From the NCBI GenBank assembly GCA_003222395.1, contig QHWB01000030.1, positions 110,221 to 174,220 of the forward strand: DNA of 64,000 bases, in the 5' to 3' direction. Each line of letters opens with the position of its first letter. Within the stretch, counting starts at the first letter, position 1. Below the pieces are notes generated by a model. The model did not search any database, was not told where the DNA came from, and saw only the letters and a list, made by a program, of their open reading frames with translations. The stretch is from Acidobacteriota bacterium. GTDB taxonomy: Bacteria; Acidobacteriota; Vicinamibacteria; Vicinamibacterales; CAVVIG01. The position numbers and the translations under genes were made by a program. Below are positions 1 to 8,652 of this stretch, piece after piece.

Positions 1-32
1 CAATCAGCAATCTGCAATCATCAATCAGCAAT
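1..32. repeat. short-unit repeat at window edge
   Basis: The first 32 bases are built from near-repeats of CAATCAGCAAT and CTGCAATCAT. They lie just past the stop codon of the iolB-like gene. Low-complexity tract of unknown role, cut by the window edge. Confidence 0.4.
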
Positions 33-809
33 TTCATGTATCCACTTGTGCGTCGGATCCTCGTACAGCGCCAGCCGGCGCTCGGCGCCGGCGATCGCCC
101 ATAGATAGTAGAGGCGATATCCGGGCGGCGCCGACACCGGGTGATACCCGTACGGCAGCAGCACGGCGTCGCCGTCGCGGACGACGTGCGTCACGCATTC
201 GCCGTCGGCTGAATATTGCATTTGATGGCCGAAGCCCTGCGGCGGATCGACGCGGTAGTAGTAGATCTCTTCGAGGACCGGCTCGCCGTTCTTCCCGTCG
301 TGCTTGTGCGGTGGATAGCTGCTCCAGTTGCCGGGAGGATTGAACGTCTCCCCCACCATCAGACGACGCGCGTGCGGATCGGTGACGAAGATGTCGTGCA
401 CGTCGCGCGCGTAGTCGCCTCGCCCGCGCGCGTTGACGCGGACATCTTCCGATCGAACGATCGCCGGCTTACCGCCTTCCGCTGTTTCGGCCGACACGAG
501 GACCGCTTCGAGATCGGTCGTGGCAGTGACGCGAAGCGGCGTGTTCGGCGGAAGATACAGTGCAGTCGCGCGGTCGGCGAAGACGCCGCTGCGGCCGACG
601 ATCCACGAGTGATCGCCCGCCGCGAAGATACCGCGGCCATCCTGCAGCACGATGATCGTTTCTTCGTTCGGCGCGACGTAGTCGTCGGTCGCGCCGGCGG
701 GCAGATGGAGTCGCCACGCCGTGAGCTCGCGGCTGCCGTCGGCGCCGCGCTTCACCAGCAACTGACGGCCGGCGGCGCGTGGAACACGATGCAGCGTGTC
801 GGTTAACAT
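21..809 (-). CDS. iolB: 5-deoxy-glucuronate isomerase, IolB family
   Basis: 262 aa, the normal IolB length. IolB converts 5-deoxy-D-glucuronate to 5-dehydro-2-deoxy-D-gluconate in myo-inositol catabolism in the cytoplasm. The family hallmark in the C-half is clear: a GETFNPPGNWSSYPPHKHD stretch carrying the metal-binding histidines, then EEIYYYR, then a second cupin strand ending PYGYHPV with YYLWAIAG. Start chosen at the ATG at 809 because GGAG lies 7 nt upstream; the ATG at 833 has its purine-rich stretch too close. Divergent from the FadR-type regulator at 1010. KduI is the other possibility, but the motif spacing is that of IolB. No other iol gene is seen nearby. Confidence 0.85.
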   Translation of the reverse strand: MLTDTLHRVPRAAGRQLLVKRGADGSRELTAWRLHLPAGATDDYVAPNEETIIVLQDGRGIFAAGDHSWIVGRSGVFADRATALYLPPNTPLRVTATTDLEAVLVSAETAEGGKPAIVRSEDVRVNARGRGDYARDVHDIFVTDPHARRLMVGETFNPPGNWSSYPPHKHDGKNGEPVLEEIYYYRVDPPQGFGHQMQYSADGECVTHVVRDGDAVLLPYGYHPVSAPPGYRLYYLWAIAGAERRLALYEDPTHKWIHEIAD

Positions 810-851
810 GTGCGCGCTCCGCGATGGAATCATACCTCCACAATATTCAAA

Positions 852-900
852 CGCGTGGGGCCCCACTTTTCTTATGCGCGGCGGGGCCCACCCCGCCGCG
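852..900. repeat. paired palindromes between iolB and gntR
   Basis: A perfect 12-bp palindrome GTGGGGCCCCAC (855-866) is followed by a 10-bp-stem hairpin, CGCGGCGGGG (877-886), loop CCCA, CCCCGCCGCG (891-900). The 16-mer at 852-867 recurs inverted, with one mismatch, at 17209-17224. It is therefore a dispersed repeat and not a gene-specific site. It lies upstream of iolB and could affect its leader. Confidence 0.6.
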
Positions 901-959
901 ATGAATAAGAGTCGGCCCCGCGGAATTGAAAAAAGGCGGGGGCGGCCCCGAATTAGAAT

Positions 960-1003
960 TGGTCTGACAAATTGTTGACAACAGGCGCCAGTCGTCATAC
1001 AAA
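960..1003 (+). promoter_or_regulatory. FadR-type operator and sigma70-like promoter
   Basis: TGGTCTGACAA at 960-970 matches the FadR-subfamily consensus TNGTNNNACNA exactly. Just downstream are TTGACA (975-980), a 17-bp gap and TACAAA (998-1003), a good sigma70-like promoter. Transcription would begin near 1010, where the GTG of the regulator gene lies, so the message may be leaderless. The operator abuts the -35 box, which suggests autorepression and possibly control of divergent iolB. Confidence 0.6.
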
Positions 1004-1009
1004 TCCCCT

Positions 1010-1747
1010 GTGGCTTCGCTCGAAGGGAGCGCGGAACAGGTGCTCGCGCACGTGCGCGGCCTCATCGACCGCGGCGCGCTGCGCCCCGGCGACCGCCTGC
1101 CCGCCGAGCGCGACCTCGCCGTGCAGATTGGCGTCAGCCGGCCGACGGTCCGCGCCGGACTCCACGCCCTCGCCGCGATGGGCGTCGTGCGATCGCGGCA
1201 GGGATCGGGCACCTACATCCCGAACGGGCCGCCGGCGCTCGCGTCCGAGCCTCTGAGCTTCCTCGCGGCGCTTCACGGCTTCACGCGCGAGGACATGTAC
1301 GAGACGCGGCGCGTGCTCGAGGTCGGCGCCGCCGGCCTCGCCGCCGAGCGCGCGACGCCCGAACAGCTCGCGACGATGGCCGACGAAGTCACGAGCCTGT
1401 TCGCGGTGATGCAAGAGCCGCAGCGGTTCCTCGTCCACGATGTCGATTTCCATCGCACCGTCGCCGCCAGCTCCGGCAATCCGATCCTCGCGACGCTCAT
1501 CGAAATGGTGTCGGCGCTCTACTACGAGCACCGCCGCAAGACCGCCGAGCGCGCCGCCAACCGCGATCTGCGCGCCGCGGCCGACGCGCACCGCCGCATC
1601 TACCAGGCGATTCGCGCCCGCGATCAAGAGACGGCGCGCCGCGCCATGCACGAGCATCTCATCGAGGCGAGCCGCTATCAGGCGCAGGAGAACGGCGCCG
1701 CGCCGGCGCGCGAGCGCCGCCGCCCGCGCAGAGGGCGCGAGTCGTGA
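1010..1747 (+). CDS. GntR/FadR-family transcriptional regulator
   Basis: 245 aa. An N-terminal winged helix (about residues 5-72) carries LRPGDRLPAERDLA, GVSRPTVR and the wing RQGSGTYI. It is followed by an FCD all-helical ligand domain with the conserved metal ligands in VDFHRTVA and the late AHRRIYQAI segment. It probably senses a sugar acid and represses the uronate genes downstream, because it overlaps the altronate dehydratase small subunit by 4 nt (GTGA). A matching operator sits immediately upstream. The GTG start has no clear Shine-Dalgarno, consistent with a leaderless transcript. The C-tail is Arg/Ala-rich. Ligand not determinable. Confidence 0.85.
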   Translation: MASLEGSAEQVLAHVRGLIDRGALRPGDRLPAERDLAVQIGVSRPTVRAGLHALAAMGVVRSRQGSGTYIPNGPPALASEPLSFLAALHGFTREDMYETRRVLEVGAAGLAAERATPEQLATMADEVTSLFAVMQEPQRFLVHDVDFHRTVAASSGNPILATLIEMVSALYYEHRRKTAERAANRDLRAAADAHRRIYQAIRARDQETARRAMHEHLIEASRYQAQENGAAPARERRRPRRGRES

Positions 1748-2094
1748 ACGCCGTGCTCGTCATCAGCGGGCGCGACAACGTCGCGACCGCGCTCGAGCCG
1801 CTCGACGCCGGCCGCACGATCCGCGTCGCGGCCGCGTCGCTGACTGTCGTCGACGCCGTTCCGCGCGGCCACAAGGTGGCGCTTCGGGCGATCGGCGCCG
1901 GCGAAGCGGTCGTGAAGTACGGCAGCCCGATCGGCACGGCGACCGCCGACATCGCGCCGGGCGCGCACGTGCACACGCACAACGTCGCGAGCACGCGCGG
2001 CCGCGGAGATCTGCGCGTCGGACCGCAGTCTGACGCGCAGCCTGATTCGCAGTCCGACTCCGCGCGCATCGCCGAGCCTCCTGATCCGGCATGA
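1744..2094 (+). CDS. altronate dehydratase small subunit (SAF domain)
   Basis: 116 aa. A SAF domain fills residues 1-85, with VPRGHKVAL, GEAVVKYGSPIGTA and the HVHTHN motif shared by UxaA, GarD and sulfolactate lyase alpha subunits. In E. coli UxaA this is the N-terminal part of one chain; here it is a separate gene overlapping the large-subunit gene by ATGA. The last 25 residues are low-complexity (Gln, Ser, Asp). With the hexuronate permease and FadR-type regulator beside it, altronate (from galacturonate) is the likeliest substrate. A SuyAB-type lyase is the alternative. Confidence 0.75.
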   Translation: MNAVLVISGRDNVATALEPLDAGRTIRVAAASLTVVDAVPRGHKVALRAIGAGEAVVKYGSPIGTATADIAPGAHVHTHNVASTRGRGDLRVGPQSDAQPDSQSDSARIAEPPDPA

Positions 2095-3266
2095 CGTCGA
2101 CGGCCTCGTTCCTCGGCTACCGACGACCGGACGCCCGTGTCGGCATCCGCAATCACGTGCTGGTCGTGCCGACGGTCATCTGCTCCGCCGTCGTCGCCGA
2201 ACGCATCGCCGCGTCGATCGCCCCGGTCGGCGCCGCGCTGCCGCACCTCGCCGGATGCGGACAGCTCGGTCCGGATCTCGCGCTCACCCACGAGACGCTC
2301 GCGGCGTACTGCCGCCATCCGAACGTCGGCGCCGTCATCGTCGTCGCGCTCGGGTGCGAGCAGGTCGTCGCGCAGCGGCTCGCCGATGAAGCGCGGCGCG
2401 CCGGCAAGGATGCGCACATCGTCGCCATCCAGAGCGAAGGCGGTACGCTGCGCGCAACGGCGAAAGGGATCGACATCGCGCGCGAGCTCGCGGCGTCGGT
2501 GTCGCGCATCGATCGCTCCTGGTGTCCCGCCTCGTCGCTGATCTTGTCGGTTAAGTGCGGCGGCTCCGACTATACGTCAGGGCTCGCGTCGAACCCCGCC
2601 GTCGGCCGCGTCGCCGATCGGCTCGTCAGCCTCGGCGGATCGGTGGTGCTCGGCGAGATCGCCGAAATCATGGGCGCCGAGCATCTTCTCGCCGATCGCG
2701 CATCGAGGCCCGAGGCCGCGGCGCAGCTCCTTCGCGTCGTCAACCGCGTCGAAGCCGAAGCGATCGCGCTCGGCCTCGACATCCGCGGCACGCAGCCGTC
2801 GCCCGGCAATATCCGCGGAGGCCTGACGACGATCGAGGAGAAGTCGCTCGGCGCGACGCACAAGGCCGGCGAGCGCACGCGGCTCGAGGACGTCGTCGGC
2901 TACGCGGCGCCGATCACCAGGCGCGGCCTCACCGTGATGGACACGCCCGGGCTCGACGTCGAATCGGTCACCGGCATGGTCGGCGGCGGCGCACAGGCCG
3001 TCCTCTTCACGACCGGCCTCGGAACCCCGACCGGGAATCCCATCGCGCCGGTCATCAAAATTACCGGCAACGCGCGCACGGCGCGGTCGATGGCGGACAA
3101 TATCGACGTGGACGTCAGCGGCATCATGATGGAAGTGGAGTCGCTCGACGCGGCGGCCGATCGGCTGCTCGAGGAGCTGATCGGCGTCTGCTCGGGACGG
3201 CCGACCGCGGCCGAGCGTCTCGGTCATCGCGAGTTCGCGATCCACAGACGGAACCCGACCATCTAA
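2091..3266 (+). CDS. altronate dehydratase large subunit, UxaA family
   Basis: 391 aa, the catalytic portion of the UxaA/GarD dehydratase family. It would dehydrate D-altronate to 2-keto-3-deoxy-gluconate. Recognisable segments are GYRRPDARVGIRNHV at the N-terminus, LTHETLAAYCRHPNVGAV, KCGGSDYTSGLASNPAVG, the long EIMGAEHLLADRA helix, and GNIRGGLTTIEEKSLG, with GLGTPTGNPIAPVIKITGN near the C-terminus. The Cys in KCGGSD is a likely iron ligand. It is translationally coupled to the small subunit, and together (507 aa) they equal one full-length UxaA. The permease starts 27 nt downstream. Confidence 0.8.
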   Translation: MTSTASFLGYRRPDARVGIRNHVLVVPTVICSAVVAERIAASIAPVGAALPHLAGCGQLGPDLALTHETLAAYCRHPNVGAVIVVALGCEQVVAQRLADEARRAGKDAHIVAIQSEGGTLRATAKGIDIARELAASVSRIDRSWCPASSLILSVKCGGSDYTSGLASNPAVGRVADRLVSLGGSVVLGEIAEIMGAEHLLADRASRPEAAAQLLRVVNRVEAEAIALGLDIRGTQPSPGNIRGGLTTIEEKSLGATHKAGERTRLEDVVGYAAPITRRGLTVMDTPGLDVESVTGMVGGGAQAVLFTTGLGTPTGNPIAPVIKITGNARTARSMADNIDVDVSGIMMEVESLDAAADRLLEELIGVCSGRPTAAERLGHREFAIHRRNPTI

Positions 3267-3293
3267 TCTTTCTGAGGCCAGGGAGCAAATCCA

Positions 3294-4637
3294 ATGGCGA
3301 TGCCCGCGCAGCGCGCGCCCGTCGCAACGACGGCTCGGGTCGGCTACTTCCGCTGGACCATCTGCGGCCTGCTGTTCCTCGCCGCGACGATCAACTACAT
3401 CGATCGCCAGGTGATCGGCATTCTCAAGACGACGCTGCAGGGGCAGTTCGGGTGGAACGAGATCGACTACAGCGACATCGTCTTTTCGTTTCAGCTCGCT
3501 TACGCGATCGGCTTCGTGTTCGCGGGACGCCTGATGGATCGCGTCGGCACGAAGACCGGCTTTTCGCTCGCGCTGATCATCTGGTCGCTCGCGGCGATCG
3601 CGCACGCCGGCGCCACGGTGTTCGGCCCCTCCGTCGCCGCGCTGCTCGCGTTCGCCGGGCTGCACTATTCCGCATCGGTCGCCGGTTTCATCGCGGCACG
3701 GTTCGCCCTCGGGCTCGGCGAGTCGGGCAACTTCCCCGGCGCGATCAAAACGGTCGCCGAATGGTTCCCGCGACGCGAGCGCGCGTTCGCAACCGGATTG
3801 TTCAACGCCGGCACGAACGTCGGCGCGCTGGTGACGCCGCTCACGGTTCCGTGGATCACGGTGCGATTCGGATGGCCGTGGGCATTCGTGATCACCGGTG
3901 CGCTCGGGTTCGCGTGGCTTGCCGCATGGTGGCTGATGTACGACCGACCCGAGCGCCACGCGCGCCTCAGCGCGGCGGAGCTCGCCCATATTCGCAGCGA
4001 TCCAGCGGAACCGCAGCTGCACATCCCGTGGATTCGATTGATACCGCTTCGGCAGACCTGGACGTTCGCGGTCGCGAAATTCATGACCGATCCGATCTGG
4101 TGGTTGTACCTCTTCTGGATTCCCGACTTCTTCAGCCGGAAGTTCGGGTTGTCACTGCTCGAGATCGGTCCGCCGATCATCGTCATTTACCTGATCGCCG
4201 ATGTCGGCAGCGTGTTCGGCGGCTGGCTGTCGTCGACGCTCCTCGCGCATGGATGGACCGTGAGCGCCGCGCGCAAGACAGCCATGGGCGTGTGCGCCGC
4301 CGCCGTCGTACCAATCGTCGTCGCGTCGCGCGTCGAGAGCGTCTGGTCAGCCGTCGCGTTGATCAGCCTCGCCGCCGCGGCGCATCAGGGCTGGTCGGCG
4401 AACGTGTACACGCTCGTGTCGGACACGTTCCCCCGTCAGGCTGTCGGCTCGGTGATTGGATTCGGCGGCATGTGCGGCGCCGTCGGCGGGATGTTGATAG
4501 CGAAGGTCACCGGCTACCTGCTGCAGACGACCGGCAGCTACCTGCCGGTGTTCATGATCGCCGGGACGACATATCTCGTCACGCTTGCGATCGTTCACGT
4601 GCTGTCACCGCGGCTGGAGCCTGCACGCCTCTCATGA
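3294..4637 (+). CDS. MFS hexuronate-type transporter (ACS family)
   Basis: 447 aa with about 12 hydrophobic segments. The N-terminus has the anion:cation symporter signature TINYIDRQVIGIL in helix 1 and AGRLMDRVGTKTG in the loop between helices 2 and 3. RFALGLGESGNFPGAIKTVAEWFP is the conserved helix 4-5 region of ExuT/GudP-type carriers. It sits in the inner membrane and probably imports the hexuronates or aldarates processed by the upstream dehydratase. Last gene of the plus-strand operon, converging on a minus-strand gene with a hairpin between them. Confidence 0.85.
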   Translation: MAMPAQRAPVATTARVGYFRWTICGLLFLAATINYIDRQVIGILKTTLQGQFGWNEIDYSDIVFSFQLAYAIGFVFAGRLMDRVGTKTGFSLALIIWSLAAIAHAGATVFGPSVAALLAFAGLHYSASVAGFIAARFALGLGESGNFPGAIKTVAEWFPRRERAFATGLFNAGTNVGALVTPLTVPWITVRFGWPWAFVITGALGFAWLAAWWLMYDRPERHARLSAAELAHIRSDPAEPQLHIPWIRLIPLRQTWTFAVAKFMTDPIWWLYLFWIPDFFSRKFGLSLLEIGPPIIVIYLIADVGSVFGGWLSSTLLAHGWTVSAARKTAMGVCAAAVVPIVVASRVESVWSAVALISLAAAAHQGWSANVYTLVSDTFPRQAVGSVIGFGGMCGAVGGMLIAKVTGYLLQTTGSYLPVFMIAGTTYLVTLAIVHVLSPRLEPARLS

Positions 4638-4640
4638 GCA

Positions 4641-4703
4641 CGGAACGCACGAAACACGAAACGCACGAAAAGAATTCATTTCGTGCTTTCGTGTCGTTCG
4701 TGG
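4641..4703. terminator. CACGAA-family inverted repeat between convergent genes
   Basis: Tandem CACGAAA words (4641-4670) are followed by a GAATTC-containing centre and the inverse TTTCGTG words (4679-4701). The arms can fold into a long hairpin between the convergent permease and TIM-barrel genes, suited to a bidirectional terminator. The same word set appears at 9727-9748 and 27055-27131, so it is also a dispersed repeat. Confidence 0.5.
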
Positions 4704-5600
4704 TCACACGTTGACGTGAATCACATCGGTCAGATATCGCTTGTTGATTTCTGCGCACTCTTTCGGCGTGCGCCCGGGGTCGGGGACGCGATCGAGCTCG
4801 ACGACGGCCCAGCCGCCGTAGCCGACGTCGCGTAACGAGCCGAACACGCCGGGAAGATCCACGCGTCCGCGTCCGAGCTCCACGAACTGATACCCACCCG
4901 ACGCACCCGACGTCACATCTTTCAAGTGAATCAGCTGCAGCCAGTCTCTGTACTGACGCAGACCGCGGATCGGATCGCCGCCGGCCTGTTGATAGTGCGC
5001 CACATCGAAGAGCAGCCGCACGTGCCGGCGATCTGCCGCGTCGAGGACCGCGGCCACTTCGTCGGGTTTCTCGCCGAGGCTGTTCATGTGATGGTGATAC
5101 ACGAGCGGCACGCCGAGATCGCCCGTACGTTTCCCGAGCTCCGTCATCAGGCGACCGAGGCGGCGATAGTCGTCCGCGACGATCGGACGTCCCTTCGGCC
5201 GCTCGTCGATCACCTGGAGATACAGCCCGCCCGCATCCTTGACGAATTTCGCGTGGCTCGCGTGCGTCGCGAGCTGCTCCTGCTCGCGCGCCGGATCGAT
5301 GACGATGTTGCCGCTCGACAGCGCGACGAGCGTCAGGCTGCGCTTCGCGAGCAGCTCGCCGAGCGCGGCCGGTTTGTCGCCCCAGCGCGCGAGCGTGCCG
5401 TCGCCGGTCCGCAATTGAATTCCCCGGAAGCCCACGGCGGCGACGTCTTCGATCGCCTGCATCACGTCGTTGCCCCACGTGATCGCGGCGTATCCGTACT
5501 TCATCGACGGCGCCGCTGACGTCCACCTGGAGGCGGACGCTGCTAATGAAAGCGTCGCGGTTGCTGAAAGGCTCTTGAGCAGCTCTCTTCTCGTCACCAT
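4704..5600 (-). CDS. Tat-exported sugar phosphate isomerase/epimerase-like TIM barrel
   Basis: 298 aa. A twin-arginine leader begins [20 protein letters not shown], then a hydrophobic stretch and an ASA-type cleavage region near residue 23. The rest is an AP-endonuclease-2/xylose-isomerase-like TIM barrel with metal-ligand candidates in [32 protein letters not shown] and WAVVELD. This family includes hydroxypyruvate isomerases, IolE and many uncharacterised periplasmic members; the substrate cannot be read from sequence. Its start overlaps the manD stop (ATGGTGA), so it ends the lacI-galK-galT operon. Confidence 0.75.
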   Translation of the reverse strand: MVTRRELLKSLSATATLSLAASASRWTSAAPSMKYGYAAITWGNDVMQAIEDVAAVGFRGIQLRTGDGTLARWGDKPAALGELLAKRSLTLVALSSGNIVIDPAREQEQLATHASHAKFVKDAGGLYLQVIDERPKGRPIVADDYRRLGRLMTELGKRTGDLGVPLVYHHHMNSLGEKPDEVAAVLDAADRRHVRLLFDVAHYQQAGGDPIRGLRQYRDWLQLIHLKDVTSGASGGYQFVELGRGRVDLPGVFGSLRDVGYGGWAVVELDRVPDPGRTPKECAEINKRYLTDVIHVNV

Positions 5601-6802
5601 GAGTGCACCGTTCCGTCAGTCTTGCGGTTGACCGGCAGATACGCGGGATCGTACGGGTACTTCGCCGCGAGCTCTTCGTCGATGTCGACGCCGAGGCCCG
5701 GCGCCTCGCCCGGGTGCATCGCGCCGTCGGCGAACGCGTACGCGTGCGGGAACACGCGATCGGTTTCGTCGGTATGCCGCATGTACTCCTGGATGCCGAA
5801 GTTGTGCACGCTCAGATCGAAATGCAGCGCGCCCGCCATCGCGACCGGGCTCAGATCGGTGGCGCCGTGCGCCCCGGTGCGCACGTGGTGCAGCTCCGCC
5901 AGCGCGGCAATCTTCCTCAGATGACTGATTCCACCTGCGTGGACCACGGTCGTGCGAATGTAGTCGATCAATTCCTCCTCGATCAGCAGCTGGCAGTCGT
6001 AGATTGTGTTGAACACTTCGCCGACGGCAATCGGCGTCACGGTGTGATGGCGGATCGTGCGAAAGGCCGCCTGGTTTTCCGCGGGCGTCGGATCTTCGAG
6101 CCAGAACAGCCGGTACGGCTCGAGGCTCTTGCCGAGCCGCGCCGCTTCGATCGGCGTCAGGCGGTGATGCACGTCGTGCAGCAGGTGCACACCGAAGCCG
6201 AATTCCTTCCGCAGCCGCTCGAACAGCTTGGGAACGAAATCGAGGTACGGCTCCGTGCTCCACCCGCATTCGAGCGGACGACCCTTTTCAGCGGGCTCGT
6301 AGTACAAGGTGCCGCGCCCGACGCCGTAGGCGTGCGTCACGCCGGCGACCGCAGACTGCGCGCGAATCGCGCGATAGCCCATGTCGACGTACTTCGCCGC
6401 CGCCTTCACCGTGTCGTCTTCGCTCTCGCCGTTGGCATGGCCGTAGACGAGCACGGAGTCGCGCGAGGCGCCGCCGAGCAGCTGATACAGCGGCGCGTTG
6501 CGCGCCTTGCCGCAGATGTCCCACAGCGCCGAATCGACCGCGCCGATGGCGGCCATCGTCACCGGGCCGCGCCGCCAGTACGCGCCCTTGTAAAGGTACT
6601 GCCACGTGTCCTCGATGCGCCGCGCGTCGCGGCCGATCAGCAACGGAATCACATGATCGCTCAGATAGCTGGCGACGGCGAGCTCGCGTCCGTTGAGCGT
6701 CGCGTCGCCGATGCCGTGGAGACCGTCTTCGGTGACGAGCTTCAGCGTGACGAAGTTGCGGCCGGGACTGCAGACGATGACTTTGCCTTCGACGATGCGC
6801 AT
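5594..6802 (-). CDS. manD: D-mannonate dehydratase, enolase superfamily (ManD/RspA)
   Basis: 402 aa, typical for ManD. It dehydrates D-mannonate (from glucuronate) to 2-keto-3-deoxygluconate using Mg2+. The N-terminal capping domain starts [20 protein letters not shown]. Barrel features are [18 protein letters not shown], the HDVHHRLTP segment, [12 protein letters not shown], and [10 protein letters not shown] with [16 protein letters not shown], all characteristic of ManD and not of mandelate racemase. Start chosen at the ATG at 6802, 8 nt after the alpha-galactosidase stop, giving the family's usual N-terminus. A second, unrelated mannonate dehydratase (UxuA-like) is encoded at 17.4 kb. Confidence 0.85.
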   Translation of the reverse strand: MRIVEGKVIVCSPGRNFVTLKLVTEDGLHGIGDATLNGRELAVASYLSDHVIPLLIGRDARRIEDTWQYLYKGAYWRRGPVTMAAIGAVDSALWDICGKARNAPLYQLLGGASRDSVLVYGHANGESEDDTVKAAAKYVDMGYRAIRAQSAVAGVTHAYGVGRGTLYYEPAEKGRPLECGWSTEPYLDFVPKLFERLRKEFGFGVHLLHDVHHRLTPIEAARLGKSLEPYRLFWLEDPTPAENQAAFRTIRHHTVTPIAVGEVFNTIYDCQLLIEEELIDYIRTTVVHAGGISHLRKIAALAELHHVRTGAHGATDLSPVAMAGALHFDLSVHNFGIQEYMRHTDETDRVFPHAYAFADGAMHPGEAPGLGVDIDEELAAKYPYDPAYLPVNRKTDGTVHSW

Positions 6803-6810
6803 AGCTGGTT

Positions 6811-8652
6811 TCAAACCGCCTTCAGCAACCTCGCGGTTCGCGGCGGCAGCACGATGGCGACCGTGCCCTTGCGGCGGCCGAGCGACTCGTCGGTCCAGTA
6901 GTCGGTGATCGTCGACGGCTGCGGCACGTCGAATGTGACGGTGTCGGATCGATCGTCCCAGTTGAACAGACAGATCATTCGCGCGCCGGGCAGCTTGACG
7001 ACGCCGACGGTCAGAGTCTCGTCCGTGAACTCGGCTGCGATGCCCGTCGGAGGCAGCAGCTTGCGCAGCATTGCCGCGCGCGCGTCCGGAATCTTCGTGA
7101 GGTCGTCGCCGGACAGCACCATGCCGCCGGTCGCGTAGATCGCCGTCGCGTGGAACTGACAGTCGGCGTCGGTCAGGGCGTTGGTCACATCGGCGGCGAG
7201 GACCACGGCGTCGGGATCGTTCCACCAGAGCCAGCCGTTCTGCCAGTTGCGACTCAGATTCTGCCGGGCGGTTGATGCGATGCGGTCCCAGCTTCGCTTG
7301 ATGTCATTCGAGCTGCGCGAGCCGTGAATCACGCCAATCGACGGCCAGATGGGATGATTGCAGCCGAGGAGAAACCCATCACCGGCGCCGCGGCCAATCG
7401 CCTGCATGCCGCGGCGGTACGCATCGATGCGCGTGGCGCGGCGATCGTGGAGGCGGCCGCCGTGCATCGCGCCCCAGAAGGTCGCATCGAGCTTGAAGTA
7501 CGTGCAGCCCCACTCCCGCCGCATCGTCCGGAACACGTGCTCGAGATGCGCCCGGGCGCCGCGATGCGTACCGTCGATGGCATACCACGGACCGCGACGC
7601 CAGCCGCCGAACGTCACGCGATCCGATCGCAGCGGCTGGCCGTGGTCATCTTTGATGAACCAATCCGGGTGCCGCTCAAACAGATGCGACTGCTCCTCCG
7701 CGATGAACGGCGCAACCCAGATCGCCGGCTGAAAGCCGCGGCGGCGGATTTCCGCGAGCACGGTCCTCACGCTGCCGCCGAAGGCCGCGCCGGTTTCGAG
7801 CCAGTCGCCCATCGCCGGCTGATACCCATCGTCGATCTGGATGTACTTCAACGAAGGCATCGCCTTCGCGATGACGTCGAGGTTGTCGAGCACCTGCTGC
7901 GCCGTCACGTTCGGCCCGAAGCAGTACCACGAGCACCAACCGGTGGGCGGCGTAGATGGCGCATCCCCGCGTCCGCGGCCCCGAAAGGGCCGCGCCACCT
8001 TGTGATTCTTCGCCAGCCGCGCGGCCACCTGATTCAGCAGCGCCGAACGATCGGACCCCGACGCCACCATCAGCTCTTCGAGCGGCCACGACCCACCCGG
8101 CTCGATCGTCAGCCCTTCACAGTCCACAATCGCCTGCACGGCGGAGTCGCGGATTTGAAACCGGCCGCTGAATCTCGCGCACGACGTGAACGCGTACGCG
8201 TGGGTATCGCCGCCGAACGGCGTCAACGTCAGCAGCCCGTAGTACGACGGAACGCGGTCGGCTGCAGGAATGCGATAGTGCTTCGCGTCGGTGTACTGAC
8301 CGTAATCGACCGGCGCCGCCATCGTGCCGCCGGTCTGCGAGAGCATTTGGAATCCTTCGCCGTAGAGCGCCGTTCCGGTTGCCGGGAACACGATCGGCTG
8401 ATCGAGAACGACGAGGTCGTCGAGGCGGATCGGCGTTTTTCCACGATTGACCACGCGGAGCCGACAAAATGGTCCGTCGCATTCGCGTTGGATCTCGACG
8501 GCCGGCGCCCGGCTGAAGCCCCGCGCTCCATTCTGCGACGCGAAATCGTCATCTCGAGCGCGATCCTTTACGCGAGCGTCCATGACCGGATCGCGAGGCT
8601 TCACCCGGGCGAGTGCGATCGCCGCACCGAGAAAATCGCGACGCGAGATCAC
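6811..8652 (-). CDS. alpha-galactosidase-like glycoside hydrolase (clan GH-D, GH36-like), Tat-exported
   Basis: 613 aa. A Tat-like start, [15 protein letters not shown], suggests export. The central barrel has [11 protein letters not shown], then YIQIDDGYQ with GDW, and the predicted nucleophile Asp in [22 protein letters not shown] and SNDIKRSWD follow, as in melibiase-type enzymes. Start is GTG at 8652, overlapping the galT stop (GTGA). It would release galactose for the adjacent GalK/GalT. Odd point: residues around [11 protein letters not shown], just before the barrel, are encoded by a copy of the dispersed palindrome at 7975-7998. Confidence 0.75.
   Translation of the reverse strand: MISRRDFLGAAIALARVKPRDPVMDARVKDRARDDDFASQNGARGFSRAPAVEIQRECDGPFCRLRVVNRGKTPIRLDDLVVLDQPIVFPATGTALYGEGFQMLSQTGGTMAAPVDYGQYTDAKHYRIPAADRVPSYYGLLTLTPFGGDTHAYAFTSCARFSGRFQIRDSAVQAIVDCEGLTIEPGGSWPLEELMVASGSDRSALLNQVAARLAKNHKVARPFRGRGRGDAPSTPPTGWCSWYCFGPNVTAQQVLDNLDVIAKAMPSLKYIQIDDGYQPAMGDWLETGAAFGGSVRTVLAEIRRRGFQPAIWVAPFIAEEQSHLFERHPDWFIKDDHGQPLRSDRVTFGGWRRGPWYAIDGTHRGARAHLEHVFRTMRREWGCTYFKLDATFWGAMHGGRLHDRRATRIDAYRRGMQAIGRGAGDGFLLGCNHPIWPSIGVIHGSRSSNDIKRSWDRIASTARQNLSRNWQNGWLWWNDPDAVVLAADVTNALTDADCQFHATAIYATGGMVLSGDDLTKIPDARAAMLRKLLPPTGIAAEFTDETLTVGVVKLPGARMICLFNWDDRSDTVTFDVPQPSTITDYWTDESLGRRKGTVAIVLPPRTARLLKAV
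7975..7998. repeat. dispersed palindrome copy inside the GH36-like gene
   Basis: GCGGCCCCGAAAGGGCCGC plus the GCCAC tail typical of the family, in frame within the linker before the catalytic barrel. Confidence 0.6.

Noticed and set aside
21-809. KduI instead of IolB
   Set aside because: The ETFNPPGNWSSYPPHKHD and PYGYHPV segments and the length match IolB better than KduI.
1744-3266. Sulfolactate sulfo-lyase (SuyAB)
   Set aside because: Same domain split, but the neighbours are a hexuronate-type permease and sugar-acid genes, with no sulfonate genes. Not strictly excluded.
2555-4714. Long Arg-rich plus-strand frame across the dehydratase and permease genes
   Set aside because: Out-of-frame shadow of two clear genes; arginine-rich composition typical of shifted GC-rich coding DNA.
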